Shown piece by piece: positions 33,380 to 44,537 of a stretch of DNA of 64,000 nucleotides. Source of the DNA: Endomychus coccineus (Eukaryota; Arthropoda; Insecta; Coleoptera; Endomychidae); the NCBI GenBank assembly GCA_958510875.1, contig OY294069.1, positions 161,075,111 through 161,139,110 of the forward strand. The letters are read 5' to 3'. A program made the position numbers and the translations under genes. Within the stretch, counting starts at the first letter, position 1. Every line of letters starts with the position of its first letter. Under the pieces are notes generated by a model. That model was not told the origin of the DNA. It worked only from the letters and a program-made list of their open reading frames with translations, and did no database searches.

Positions 33380-34615
33380 TTTGCCTACTTAGCGAGAGTA
33401 TCTCGCCTGCTCTCTACAGAGGCATGTTGATCTCTCAGATAGTTCCGCAAGATCTGCATACCCCCGTTTGTAGGGGATACCAGCAAAGAGTCTTGAGAAC
33501 CGTCCAATCAGGTGGAGCATGTTTCCACCGGCTATCTTGTTAAAGATCTCCTTGGTATTCCTGACAAGTCTCGAGGACACAGTCGGGCTTTACAGTGCGT
33601 AGAGTGCGGCCATTTCCTCATTCCTGTGTCCTGCGGTTCTAATAGCAGGATGCCCCTTAAATAGACAAGATTGGTCTGCACTCCATCTCTTTAGAGAGTC
33701 ATTGCAGCTAAGCCTGTAGACCGCCATCATTGCGAGATTCCTCATCGCCATTGATAGGGGTGGCACGCCCAGCAAATCCCTAATGGTGCAGTCGGTGTAC
33801 TTTTCCTCGTGGATATAATGCCTTGGAGGAAGAGTCCCTGTATTCTGCCCAGAAGGTTCTGGGCTGTAACCAGTTGGGTTCTTTTCCATCATACGAGAAC
33901 TGCATGACTAAGTCTTGGCATAATAATAACGGAGTAGATCCACATCAACTGCTTAGGCCCCCAAACCTTAAAGATTATCATCGCATTTTGGCACCTAGTC
34001 CAGTTGCTTCTGCCAGAGTAATTTGTGTCCAGGGTGACTCCCAGCTATTTCACCGTCTCGGAAAAGTTAACTGACTTACCCCCGATTACTATTTTCTTCA
34101 GACACTCGATTTTGTACCTTCTGGAGAAGATGATAATAGTAGTTCTCTCGGGCCAAATGGGTAGTTTATCCCTACACCAGACTTTTGTAATTATGAAGGC
34201 TTGTTAAACAAGCTCCTGCAAGGTACCCTCGTAAGCTGCCTTAAGACCAACACGGTTAAACCTTACTAGTACCTCATCCGCGACCAAACTTCATAAAAGG
34301 GGGAGAGTACATCTCCTTGTGGACACCCTTCTGATACCGACCCTTTCAGAGCATAACCTTTCCACGTTGTGGAAAGGTGTCTACCTTGAAGGGTGTTCAT
34401 AATTCACCCTATTAGCTCTCGCGGAATACCACGTCTTGTAATAGGGAATAAACTTATTGCGATTAGCACACTCATAGGGAATGGTAAAGGCGTCGGCTTG
34501 TAAACCGCATTAACAGTCTATATACTGAATTCAATGTTGATGCTGCAATGGCGATGGTAGCCCAGCCTCTTCTCCATATTTCATGGCTTCTGATAGCGCA
34601 GGTTCGAAACTCCAA
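33380..34615 (-). mobile_element. R1/I-group LINE, RT palm and thumb, minus strand
   Basis: Minus strand reads GSVSEGCPQGDVLSP near 34360-34310, SLVADEVLVRFNRVGLKAAYEGTLQELV (FADD box degenerate: LVADEV), ERTTIIIFSRRYKIECLKK, SVNFSETVKYLGVTLDT near 34060-34010, WGPKQLMWIYSVIIMPRLSHAVLVWW near 33960-33880 and a PPLSMAMRNLAMMAVYRL thumb block near 33760-33710. Several frameshifts. No RNase H is seen after it. Confidence 0.8.
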
Positions 34616-34786
34616 GATGCAACGTTATCGCAGGTTAGTTTGTTGTTAGTTAGTTTTTAATATTTTTATGGGAATACTAGGTTAGTAGTATTTGAAAGTT
34701 TGTGTTTGTAATTGATTGATTTTCCTTGCCCTTGTACACGTACAGGAAACTCGAAACGGTAAAGTTATTACAGGTTAGTTTGTTAA

Positions 34787-35090
34787 TATACCAATTTTGA
34801 AAATATCGGACCATAATCACAAAACACGTCCGACATCTCGAAATTTTTTATTTTGACTACAAATCATGATCTCCGAACCCAAAAACCTCGTTATACCAAT
34901 TTTACATAGAATCTGCCATAATCACAAAACTCGTCTGCCTTCTTAGCAGTCGTCTTGCATTTTGACAAAAAATCCGATCCCAAAAACCCCCAATAACAAT
35001 TTTTAATAGAACCTGACCATAATCATAAAACACATCCGTCATCTTGGAGTCGCCATGTTGTTTTTTCTCTTATAAATATACCATAATACA
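34787..35090 (+). repeat. About 108-bp tandem repeat, three diverged units
   Basis: Units begin near 34787, 34895 and 35003 with TA(C/A)CAATTTT and share CCATAATCA(C/T)AAAAC, then CGTC. Each unit ends with a CCCAAAAACC-like segment. Confidence 0.75.
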
Positions 35091-35099
35091 TTGCCTCCG

Positions 35100-36270
35100 A
35101 ATGAAGAACACCTGCCAAATTTCAAGGTAATCGGACGACTAGACACCTACTGTAAGGTAGAATTTCAAAATATGACCTTGTTTTATATTTTTACTTGCTG
35201 TCACATGAACTATCAAAATTTGCCACAGAGTAAAGACATAACATAGACGGTGACGTCATATTGAATCTTAAAATGAGAATTTCAGATACTTCTGCGTGTT
35301 AAATAATAAGTGTTATATATATTTATAACGGAAAAACACGGTTGTTCTTATGGTTCTATGAAACACTATAATTCCATTTGAGAAACCGAAGATGAATGCC
35401 AGAAATACCACTCGAAACGGTGCTACCGCTCCCAAATACAATATAGTTTCTATAGCGATCCCCAAAATTTCGAAGCCACAGTGAAACGGCTAAATTTATG
35501 TTCAGGGAGAGCTGATAAAGATCATCTCAAAAAACCATGAGGGTACTAAAGACGTTATAATATAGCTTTTCGTTCAAACGTACAACCGGAAATGCCGTCA
35601 TCTTGAACATATTTTTATTAAGCATCAAATTATCGATTATGGCTGTGTACGAATTTTCAGATTTGTATACTTCTGATGAGCGTTTTAGACACATTGAATT
35701 TATGCTGTAACTGTAGGATGGCAAAATCCTCGTTCCATAGGGCAAAGAAAGAGTCGACCCTTCAGGTTTTATGTAGGGATTACCGATATATTGATTCTTG
35801 AAATAATTTCTGATTTTAATCTCTAGTTTGCTAATGGTAGAATAAACAATATCCAAGATGGAAACGAGGCATTTAAGCCTCTAGGGACCTTGAGGCTTTG
35901 AAGTTAGTAAACTCCGAAGTGCTCCCCTTAAAACCAAACCTATAGACGTAGATCTGCCACAGTTATTTTATAGTCTTTGATATTTGCCTTGAAGGATCTT
36001 ACAACTTTACGTTGAACTCAATATTTTAGTGCGTACCATTTTCACTAACATTCAAATTTGAATTATTTGAGAATTAGTGAATAATTCAGTTACTATGCAT
36101 GAGCACTTCTACTAATTCCTGAATGACTTTATGAATATTTTTGCTCGAACGCCAATATTAACCCACAATTTCAAACACATCCGGTTTTAAGTTATCAGAC
36201 ATTTGAAAATATAAGAATATCCTGAAATGACCGGTATTCGTCAGGGAAATACCTTAAACCTCTCTCATAT
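35100..36270. other. No recognised gene
   Basis: An open frame at 35856-35527 on the minus strand (109 codons) has no known domain. Otherwise featureless. Confidence 0.45.
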
Positions 36271-36289
36271 TCATTTAGTGATTGAATGT

Positions 36290-36693
36290 GAAACAATTAC
36301 CAGCCAAAAAACTGCAATTATAAGTCGTATTCAGAAGAATGCTATGTGGGTCAAACTAGAAGGAACATTTTAACTCGTTATAAGGAACATTTTGCCCATA
36401 TAAAGAAAAATAATGGGGAAAAATCAGCGGTAGCCGAAAATATTTTGAATACAGGTCACAACATTTCTCAAAAAAGCTTGTTACTTTTAAAACACAGTAC
36501 AGATAAATATCTAAGTAATTTAGAAGGGATGGAAATGTATAAACGAAAAAGCAATTTATTAAATTCCGATTTATCTCCGGCTGAGGGTAACCCAATGTTT
36601 ACATTATCATCCCCAAATAGGCACAGTTTGCTTCATAATTTAGCTTACTCTGATGATGGCTACTTGGTAGCCGAAAGGTCCTCAGTACTTTAA
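36290..36693 (+). pseudogene. GIY-YIG endonuclease domain of PLE-A (C-terminal fragment)
   Basis: Reads CYVGQTRRNILTRYKEHFAHIKK (the YIG half with the conserved Arg and His), GEKSAVAENILNTGH, LLLKHSTDKYLSNLEGMEMYKRKSN (conserved Glu helix) and SDLSPAEGNPMFTLSSPN. In Penelope-like elements this domain follows the RT and nicks the target for insertion. The 115-codon frame from 36346 continues unbroken into the hammerhead sequence (YSDDGYLVAERSSVL) before its stop. Other PLE-A copies have stops before that point. Confidence 0.82.
36646..36687 (+). ncRNA. Hammerhead ribozyme of PLE-A, complete
   Basis: Stem I is TACT (36646-36649) with AGTA (36684-36687). CTGATGA at 36650-36656. Stem II is GGCTAC-TTG-GTAGCC. 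GAAA at 36673-36676. AGGTCCT serves as short stem III, with predicted cleavage after C36683. Stem III cannot close as a monomer hairpin, but two copies can pair (one U-U mismatch). Confidence 0.78.
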
Positions 36694-36789
36694 TAGTATT
36701 TTTAGTGGATTATGACGATTATTTCTTATCAATAGGGTTATAATATATCCACAGTGTGAACTCTTTATAGTTTATTAGCATTTTAATAA

Positions 36790-38040
36790 GTTACAACACT
36801 ATTATACATGCATATGTACAGGTAAAAATACGTTCCATTCACACGAGGACATGTTGAGAATATGTGCAACATATATAATTTTCCACAATTAAGAGGTAAA
36901 CACTGTTTAATTCCAATATTTATCACCTGTCACTCAATATAGCCTACACGCCATAAAAACTAAATAATACTGTTGCAAGCCTCTTATTGAAGACGTCACT
37001 CTGACTTTTGTAGTCAGCGTGCAGGCCTTGTACTATAGAGGGTATTGACATGTCACGTCTCAACCCGTCTCTCAGTATGACACTTTTGTACATTCACGGG
37101 GAAATCAGGCCAAATTGTCATGCCCAACAAATGAGAATACAATATGCTCGATGCCTTGTACGAGTTTATTCCAGGCGAAACCAGTTCTCGACCTCGAGGT
37201 TTATTATTTAATTTAGTGAATAAGAATTACGAAATTTTGTCATTTTGTAGAGTTCGTTAAGCTTAACAGTTTGAGCGAAAGAAAGAAAAATTGTAACTGG
37301 AAATAATAAATTTTCGAGTGAACCGGTACAAGAAATTCGACATAATTCCCAAAGCTCATTGGGATAAACGGAAGAAAAATGGGGTCTATGTTTTCCTTCT
37401 CGGAATATTGTAATTCGGTTAAACTTGCATTATAAGAACTCTGTGAGCTGAAAAATAAAGTGTAAAAAAGGTAGTACATGCTTCCGTTTTCTTAATGTGT
37501 GATAGCGGAGGTGGCAACCGCGTTCGTAAATAAAGTCGAGAAATGACTTCCCTGACAGTACAGTCGGCCAACGTTGAAAACAGAGGGTTGCTTGAGCGGA
37601 CTAATTAAACAACGTGTAACTTCAATCTTTTTAAATAATATATGCTTGTTAAATAGAAATTTTCTATTTAAATGAAATTGTCACGCATTTAGATGATGGA
37701 AGGTTGAAGAAAATATTGAATCCATAATCTTGAACTGCCTAAAATGGACCTCAACTCAAGTGATATGAAATAGTGTTTTAAGTGAAGCTATAAATCGGTA
37801 ATTTCAGAAACATTACTTCTCTAAGGCGTTTGAATTTGAACCTAGCGAAAAGTTCTAGAGTCCTTTCAGTATTAAGAGAAATGACTGTAATCCGAATTCA
37901 GTTCAACGAATGCTCTTATTGAAGGGTTCCAGAGTAACTTCGTGATTTATTATTTTAACTTTTAATCGGCCTAACTTGAAACTAGAAACCAGAATTTACT
38001 TGATTTCGATTCACAAACATCGCATTATTTCTTTAATACA
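36790..38040. other. No recognised gene
   Basis: Only short open frames. 37240-37479 on the minus strand (79 codons) is Phe/Leu/Ser-rich and looks like chance. Confidence 0.5.
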
Positions 38041-38060
38041 CTTCTCAACCATGAACTATT

Positions 38061-38430
38061 AATCTATGTCAGCTTTGTTTGCCTTTTAATGTTTTATAAA
38101 ACTTGATAATTGTCGAACGACTATAGAATGAAGTCTGAACCAACATGTCTTTTCAAACTGTTAATCTATGTCTGCTTTGTTTGCCTTTTAATGTTTTATA
38201 AAACTTGATAATTGTCGAACGACTATAGAGTGAAGTCTGAACCAACATGTCTTTTCAAACTATTAATCTATGTCTGCTTTGTTTGCCTTTTAATGTTTTA
38301 TAAAACTTGATAATTGTCGAACGACTATAGAATGAAGTCTGAACCAACATGTCTTTTCAAACTATTAATCTATGTCAGCTTTGTTTGCCTTTTAATGTTT
38401 TATAAAACTTGATAATTGTCGAACGACTTC
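38061..38430 (+). repeat. 102-bp tandem repeat, 3.6 nearly identical units
   Basis: AATCTATGTC(A/T)GC begins at 38061, 38163, 38265 and 38367. Units differ by only a few bases and contain the palindrome GTTTTATAAAAC. The last unit breaks at about 38428, where LINE sequence starts. Confidence 0.92.
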
Positions 38431-38434
38431 GGGT

Positions 38435-39400
38435 AATTCAACCTCTAGAACTCCGTTATATTGAATTTTCCAAAGTGTTGGGCCCAAAATTGACCCTTGT
38501 GGAACTCCACTATTCATGAATCTTTTGAAGGTAGCTCCCTAGCAGTCTCTTAATATCTGAATCTATCCCTATTTCATCCAATTTATCGAGTATTTGTTTC
38601 CAAGACGCTGTATTAAAAGCGTTTTGGATATCAAGTGTAAAAATACAACCCAGCATTATTCGACTGCATGGATCCACAAACACAGGAGTTAGTTTCTCAT
38701 TTAATGCCTTAAGCGCGTCCAGTGTTGACATGCCTTTACGAAATCGAAACTGTCTGTCCGATAATACATTTTATCTTTCCAGACTTGTTTGTTGTCTGAT
38801 CAAGATCAGGTATTCTGAGGTTTTCCCTAGGACATTTAAAAGGCATATTGGCCTATATGATGCCGGAGAGTTTTCCGGTTTGTTTGTTTTCTTAGCAGGA
38901 TAACCTTGGTCTTTTTCCAAACTTCAGGAAACTCCAGTTTCTGATGCTTGATTCATTGCTTTCAGTTTTTCTTCTGGAAATTCACTGATAGCTATTTTGA
39001 TAGCCTCCGCTGGGATTTGATCTAATCCATCAGCACTTTTATTCCGTAGCCTTCTAGCTGCTGTTGCAAGTTCATCTCTTGTAAATAAATTGATTGCTGA
39101 CGGATTTATATTCCTTCTAACAAAATCTTCGTTTACTGTAAATAGGTTCTTAATGATATCTTCGGCCATTTTAAAGATGATATTATGTGATTGTGGAGAG
39201 CCATGTTATCTCCTCGTCGCTATCTCACAAGCGTTACCCCATGGATCATTGTCTATGACTGAGCATAATGTTTTCCAACATGCTCTTTTTGACCTGTTAA
39301 TCTCTAGCTTACCGACCTGAGACTTAGTATCTGATTCAGGTGCAGCCATACTTACGTATGTCTTGGAGGGCATTTGGCTTACATTGTATTCCATAATTAA
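38435..39400 (-). mobile_element. R1-clade LINE fragment (endonuclease-RT linker and RT)
   Basis: Minus strand: NRSKRACWKTLCSVIDNDPWGNACEI (linker) at 39300-39210; LFTRDELATAARRLRNKSADGLDQIPAEAIK at 39090-38990 (RT block 0/1); SYRPICLLN; then CIFTLDIQNAFNTASWKQILDKL at 38660-38575 and a SGVPQGSILGPTLW-like block in another frame at 38515-38470. Ends at the tandem array. Confidence 0.82.
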
Positions 39401-40288
39401 CCACTAAAGATGTTGAGGTAGTTATTAATTTTAAAAAAATGCTCCAATAAGTTTCTGAGCTCGGCATTACAACATTCTTTGGAAAACTATTTGTAAATTT
39501 TCAGTAGAAGGAACAAATTGTTCTAATAAACATATTCTAAAACAATTTGAGAATAAACTCTACCTATATGTTAATTTTTGACGTTTTTAAGAATATCTTA
39601 CACAAGGTTTTGTAGTTGTTCGCTTGTCCTGAAAGAAAGAAAAATCATCCTTCAAACTACCAGAAGTGAGATATTAAAAGTCACCCAAGGGCAGACGCAG
39701 TAAAAAATATGATTTTATTTAGGTACGAGAATTATCTGCCGTCTCCCCCAAGCATTTCTTTTGAGAAGCAACATTCTGGCGCGAAAACCTCTAATACAAG
39801 ATAAATGAAATTGTCTTACGTTATCGAAGAGAAATGTTCACACATCTCACACGAAAGCTAATTTTCTTTTATCTACTCGAGTCCTATTTTATATAATCAA
39901 ATATGTTCCGAGTGGTAAACAGTAGAACCACAAAAAATGTTTTTTATTTGCGACGCCAAAGTGATAATTTAGTTTTAGAGCCTGTCTCGCAGCCCCGATG
40001 AAAGTTGCAGGAACGACTCTACTTTATGACCCATGACTGTTCATATTTCTTCTTTCGTTTTCTAACAGCATTAAATCGCATTGACCAAGTAGAATACAAA
40101 GTTCACTTGTTATATAACTAGATTATTTCCCTTTCGTATTCTTAGTATACTTATAAAGAAAAGAAGAATGCGACAAATACGTTACTCAGTCTGGAATTAG
40201 ATTTGACATGAATTCAATCTCAAACTCGTCTAGTTACAACAGTTCATCAGGCATATAATTCATTAGGTCCGTCGGCCAAAATATGATA
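39401..40288. other. No recognised gene
   Basis: Nothing recognised. Confidence 0.5.
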
Positions 40289-40290
40289 TA

Positions 40291-41079
40291 CGAGGTCTGT
40301 CCCAAAAGTATCCGACTTGCATTCATATCTTCGCGCCACAACCCTCAGGTGACCTCTGTAGGGTACGAACGTCACCAGTAACTCCTACCTTCTCCTCAGA
40401 TGCCTCAGGTACCGATGAGACGCCTCAGTTCCCGCGCAGCTTGTCTTTTTTGCGTTCATTGGATTTTGTTTATTGCTAAATTGAAATGTTACAAAAGGCC
40501 TTTGGAGACAAGTGTATGGGCAAAACACAAATAAAAGAGATTAAAAGTGGCCGCACATCTGTTGACAGTGATCCTCGTTCTGGTCGACCTTCGACGGAAC
40601 AACATCGGATAATGTCGAGAGTGTGCGAGTTGCGATTGGACAAGATCGTCGTTTGACTGTGAAGGAACTAGAAGATGACCTTGGAATACCAAAAAGTACT
40701 GTTTCGCGAATTTTAACCGAGAATTTGGGAATGACTCGTGTGTGTGCAAAATTCAAAACTGCACTAAGGACAATCTGGAAATGATCAATAGTGATGAAAA
40801 ATTTTAAAATATTAAAACATAGCTCCCTGCTACTTTTGGCTATTTCCTCGATTGAAAATGCCGCTTAAAGGACACCGATTCGACGACAGAGACTGTTGAA
40901 CTAATTCGACGAATTCACTAAAGGCAATTCCAAGACTGCTTTAGAAAGTGAAAGCATCGATATGAGCTTGTTATCCAATCAAATGGGAACTACTATGAAG
41001 GATGCCACCAACCGGATGACGAAGAATGAGTCAAGCGCCGAGAAATCGAGGTAGTTGGATACTTTTGGGACAGACCTCG
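40291..41079 (+). mobile_element. Internally deleted mariner with intact terminal repeats
   Basis: Begins CGAGGTCTGTCCCAAAAGTA and ends with its inverse. TA flanks both ends (40289-40290, 41080-41081). Inside, from 40487, MLQKAFGDKCMGKTQIKEIKSGRTSVDSDPRSGRPST-like reading gives the N-terminal DNA-binding part of a mariner transposase. The catalytic DDD part is largely gone, so the copy is non-autonomous. Confidence 0.88.
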
Positions 41080-41339
41080 TATTTACATATAATGTGAATA
41101 AACACAAATTCATATTTGAATTACAAGGTTGACAATTATTTCACCACACAGTGGCATCTTCATTGGTTATTAACGGATCTATGAAGCTAGCAGATCAAGG
41201 TGAGCAAAACTTTGTATCATAATTAGGAACTATTGAGTTATATTCCAAAATATTTATATACATATTATACCCGATTATACATTAGAAGACTCGGAAACAC
41301 AAGGAAGTTTTTTCCTTGTAAACATTATTGTTCTTTAAA

Positions 41340-41850
41340 ATAGTGCACAATAACAATAATACAAAATTATCTGCTTTATCGGTATGTCGAAAAGTATTTG
41401 TCCATATTTCTAGTGCTGCTTCGTAGAGCCTCTATCCACTGATTTTTGCGCCAAACTATCATCTTTACCAAAATGATCCCTCTAGTAGCTTTTGATTATA
41501 TCCCAGATGTGTTTAATGGGGTTAAAATGCAATAATAAGGGGCAGACGAAGTACTCGATGTCCATATCTATCAGCTATGAATATTGTTTGCGACTTATTA
41601 ATTGTTTAACAACCCCAATAACTGTGGTTCCAAGGATGTGTTTTCATAATCTATATTAGTCATACCTCACTAAGTATTTTTGCTTATATCATTTCTTGAA
41701 GGCGGTTGTTGTCACTTTATTCATTACAGTACTGTCATAACTAACATTACTGTCCATAACAATGGTGGAGACTTCATCTAAATTCACTGAAAGTTGAAAT
41801 TCAAACCAATTTAGGAAGTTGTTTTGATCCATAAAATCAAATTAGCTATT
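41340..41850 (-). mobile_element. Dead DDE transposase (IS630/Tc1-like)
   Basis: Minus strand fragments MDQNNFLNWFEFQLSVNLDE and STIVMDSNVSYDSTV (second Asp region, V-M-D-N-A-S-Y-H type), then YYCILTPLNTSGI*S (PPYHCxLNPIExIW type) and RGIILVK. Several stops. No ends found. Confidence 0.6.
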
Positions 41851-42129
41851 AGGCTTCTTCGCCTAACTGATGAGAACCAAAACGTGATCAATAACTACAA
41901 AGGAGTAGTAGATCCTGTTTGGAGCCATTTTCAAAACCAAAACCCCTAGCAAACCACAGTTCGCAAAATCCTATATAGGAACCGAAAACGGAACACCTAG
42001 GAAGTTCCCATAGTTCGCAGAATTCTGTGAAGTATCCTGAGACAAATTGGCATTTTTTTCTGGGAAGCGAATCTGCAAAAGTTTTCGGGAACCATAAACA
42101 TCAAATCCTATGCATGGAATCAAATATTT

Positions 42130-42365
42130 TGAAGAACGCGCAGCAGACACTGGTACAACCTTAGTGCCTTTGCACTTTGCTTTTCCATCACTTTAGAGAT
42201 CACAGATAATAAAGCAATGGGTCTATAATTATTAGGAAGGGTCTTCTCTCCTTTTTTTGGAATTGGTTGAACCCTAGCTGTCTTCTTCAGCTGGAAGGAA
42301 ACACACCGAGTTTCAGTGAAAGTGTAAACACACCAAGGTAAATACCTGCAGAAAACTGGTGGACA
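42130..42365 (-). mobile_element. LINE RT fragment (fingers)
   Basis: Minus strand, across frames: FTLSLKLGVFPSS, RARVQPIPKKGEK, LPNNYRPIALLSVISKVMEK. This is RT block 1-2 of a LINE. It adjoins the tail of the next element. Confidence 0.7.
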
Positions 42366-42419
42366 AATGGAATTCCGTCTCGCCCTATCACATCATCACA
42401 GTTTATCACTTGAGGGGAG

Positions 42420-43480
42420 GGGGCTTAGCCCCCAAATGCACTTAGGCCACTTAGCTGAGCTCATTGAGCCCCCATGGTCAGAAGCCTATTCTACCCTAGC
42501 AGGTTTGTGGCTCGCCAGAAACCCAGAATATTGCCAATGCCGACTTCCATAAGTTCTTCTGGTAGCTGTTTTGATTCTCCGAAGTGTCGGTGCCTGAGGG
42601 ATGCTAATGCTAGGCATTCCAACAGGATGTGAGGGACATTACTTCCGCCTCTATGCATTTCCTACATATTGGGTCATCTGTGATGCCCATATTGTGTAGG
42701 TGTTTGTTAAGACGACAGTGATCGGTTAGGATCTCTGATGTCCTTTCTGTTCCGAGAAAGGAGTTTCTTTGAGAGCCTAGGCACAGGCTCTTTTATGAAG
42801 AGCTTGGCCTGCCTCATGCGTGGTGGTTCTCGCCACAATTCACACCACTCTTTATTCAGTTGACCCAGAAGGGCGAGAACCCCCACTAAATTTGATAAAG
42901 CGACCATTGGCTCCGGCCCGACGGAGACTCTAGACGACCATTGCCTGGCCAGGGAATCGACCATTTTGTTTCCTACAACTTCACTGTGTCCAGGGACCCA
43001 GATTAGTTGAACTTTATTTCTTCTGGCTAGTTCAGCCAGTGTATCCCTGCATTCTTTGACAAGCCTTCATGTGACTCTGGGTGATTTGAGAGCTCCCAGA
43101 GCCGACCGGTGGTCTGTGCAAATATATATGCGCCTATTTACATAGTTTCTTCGCAGGTTTTCCATGGCACAAGTCAATATTGCGTAGACCTCTGCCTGAA
43201 AAACCGTGATGCAGTAAGCGTCTAGAGTCACTGAGATAGTGGTCTTTGCCCTTTTTAGGTACACTCCCGCCCCATAGCCTTTTTTTGGTATTGAGATCAA
43301 GCTAGATGCGCCTAATTGTGTGGTGGCGAAAGACAATTTCAGCCATATGGTCATCGATGGCAGCAATGTTAGGAAGGTTCTTCCCTTGTGGATGCAAAAT
43401 GGAATTTGCTGCAAACGTTCCAGCAAAACGGTTGGTTTTTTCTTGTGGTGTAGTAACCAGTATGCCATCATCTTTGGTTA
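42420..43480 (-). mobile_element. R1/I-group LINE: RNase H and zinc-knuckle tail
   Basis: Minus strand: GYGAGVYLKRAKTTISVTLDAYCITVFQAEVYAILTCAMENLRRN (RNase H with its Glu) and YICTDHRSALGALKSPRVT (Asp box) at 43290-43067; then GNKMVDSLARQ at 42970; EWCELWREPPRMRQAKLF; CRLNKHLHNMGITDDPICRKC (zinc knuckle) near 42720-42650; SLRHRHFGESKQLPEELMEVGIGNILGF near 42600-42520. A second copy of part of it lies at 7495-7735. Confidence 0.85.
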
Positions 43481-44376
43481 GGGGAGGGAATGAACTAAGT
43501 TTTCGAGATATCTTAAAAACTCACCCGGTATAAGCTGTCCCATCTGCGGTAAATACGCATTTTCCATGAAAACGATCTGTAACACAACGTTGGTATTCAA
43601 ATTCTCATTTCGTTTTATATGAATAGATAACAGTCACCGACCCACACATATTCGCACAATTCCTATTGAAACGTTATCTGAACGTGAGAAAAGGACAAAA
43701 TACGATACGTGCACGAGGTTGAATGCCTAAAATGGAGTGTAATAACAGACTGAAAACTGATACATGATAGACGTTTAGGGAGTATAGAACGAAGCATAAA
43801 ATTGCTATATCGAAATGTAACTGTATATAAGTATTCCCACTTTCCTAAATGCAATCCCATATACAAAATATGATGAACGCGGCATGTGTTTGTGAAGTGT
43901 ATCTTGATTTGACTTATTCCATTTAACTGGGTCATAGAACAGAGATTTATTAGAAATGGAATCGCTCATATTGAGGTAAACTGGAGTCGTTTCCGAGCAG
44001 TCAATTCCAATTTGAAACTGCTTTCAATTTATTATTTATATGAAATTGAGACTTCTTTATTGCATTCCAAATTGACAAAAATTCGCGGTTTCTTTGATAA
44101 AGCTGAATTTGGGGAAGTATTAAAAATGTCTATTAAAGAGCGATTGCGAATATTTTATTTTGAGATGTTCTTCAACGATTCAAAATGCTCCAGCTATGAA
44201 GAGTGATCCAAATCAAATATTGCCCTTTATTTCTGAATAAAAGAAAGTAAAACAACTGTTAATACGTATTCACTATATCATAAAAAATTGTGTGACGCGT
44301 TTTCTCGACTTTATCAAACACTGCTACTAAGTGAAGTAGTCCAGTAACCATAGACAATAGTATATTCATATAATTC
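43481..44376. other. No recognised gene
   Basis: Unremarkable AT-rich DNA up to the left end of Crypton-like copy A. Confidence 0.5.
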
Positions 44377-44400
44377 GTGAGAAAACGACATATTTCTCAC
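44377..44400. promoter_or_regulatory. Candidate recombinase site: inverted 8-bp arms, 8-bp spacer
   Basis: GTGAGAAA (44377-44384), spacer ACGACATA, TTTCTCAC (44393-44400). The arm-spacer-arm geometry is like sites used by tyrosine recombinases. It lies 138 bases beyond the end of the recombinase gene. Confidence 0.5.
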
Positions 44401-44537
44401 TTGTTGTACATTGTACTTTTTCTACGGATGCGTTGTTTTCAAGTATTGAAAATTAAAATACATATACAATAATACTTGTATGTCATTAACTCATTTTTAT
44501 ATTTTATTTAAAATAGTAATTAACAGTTATATTTGAA

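Larger units (their letters stand above)
36275..36785 (+). mobile_element. PLE-A copy, 3' part
   Basis: Contains the GIY-YIG domain, the ribozyme and the PLE-A terminus TTTAGTGGATTATGACGATT...CCACAGTGTGAACTC. It is 5' truncated near 36275. Confidence 0.85.

Noticed and set aside
35527..35856. 109-codon minus-strand open frame
   Set aside because: No domain or neighbouring exon evidence.
38061..38430. CRISPR-like array
   Set aside because: Whole 102-bp units are repeated without variable spacers, in a eukaryotic genome; it is a tandem repeat.
41126..41172. Hammerhead-like motif (minus strand ATGAAGA...GAAA)
   Set aside because: First core base is changed and no stem I can form; too weak to annotate.
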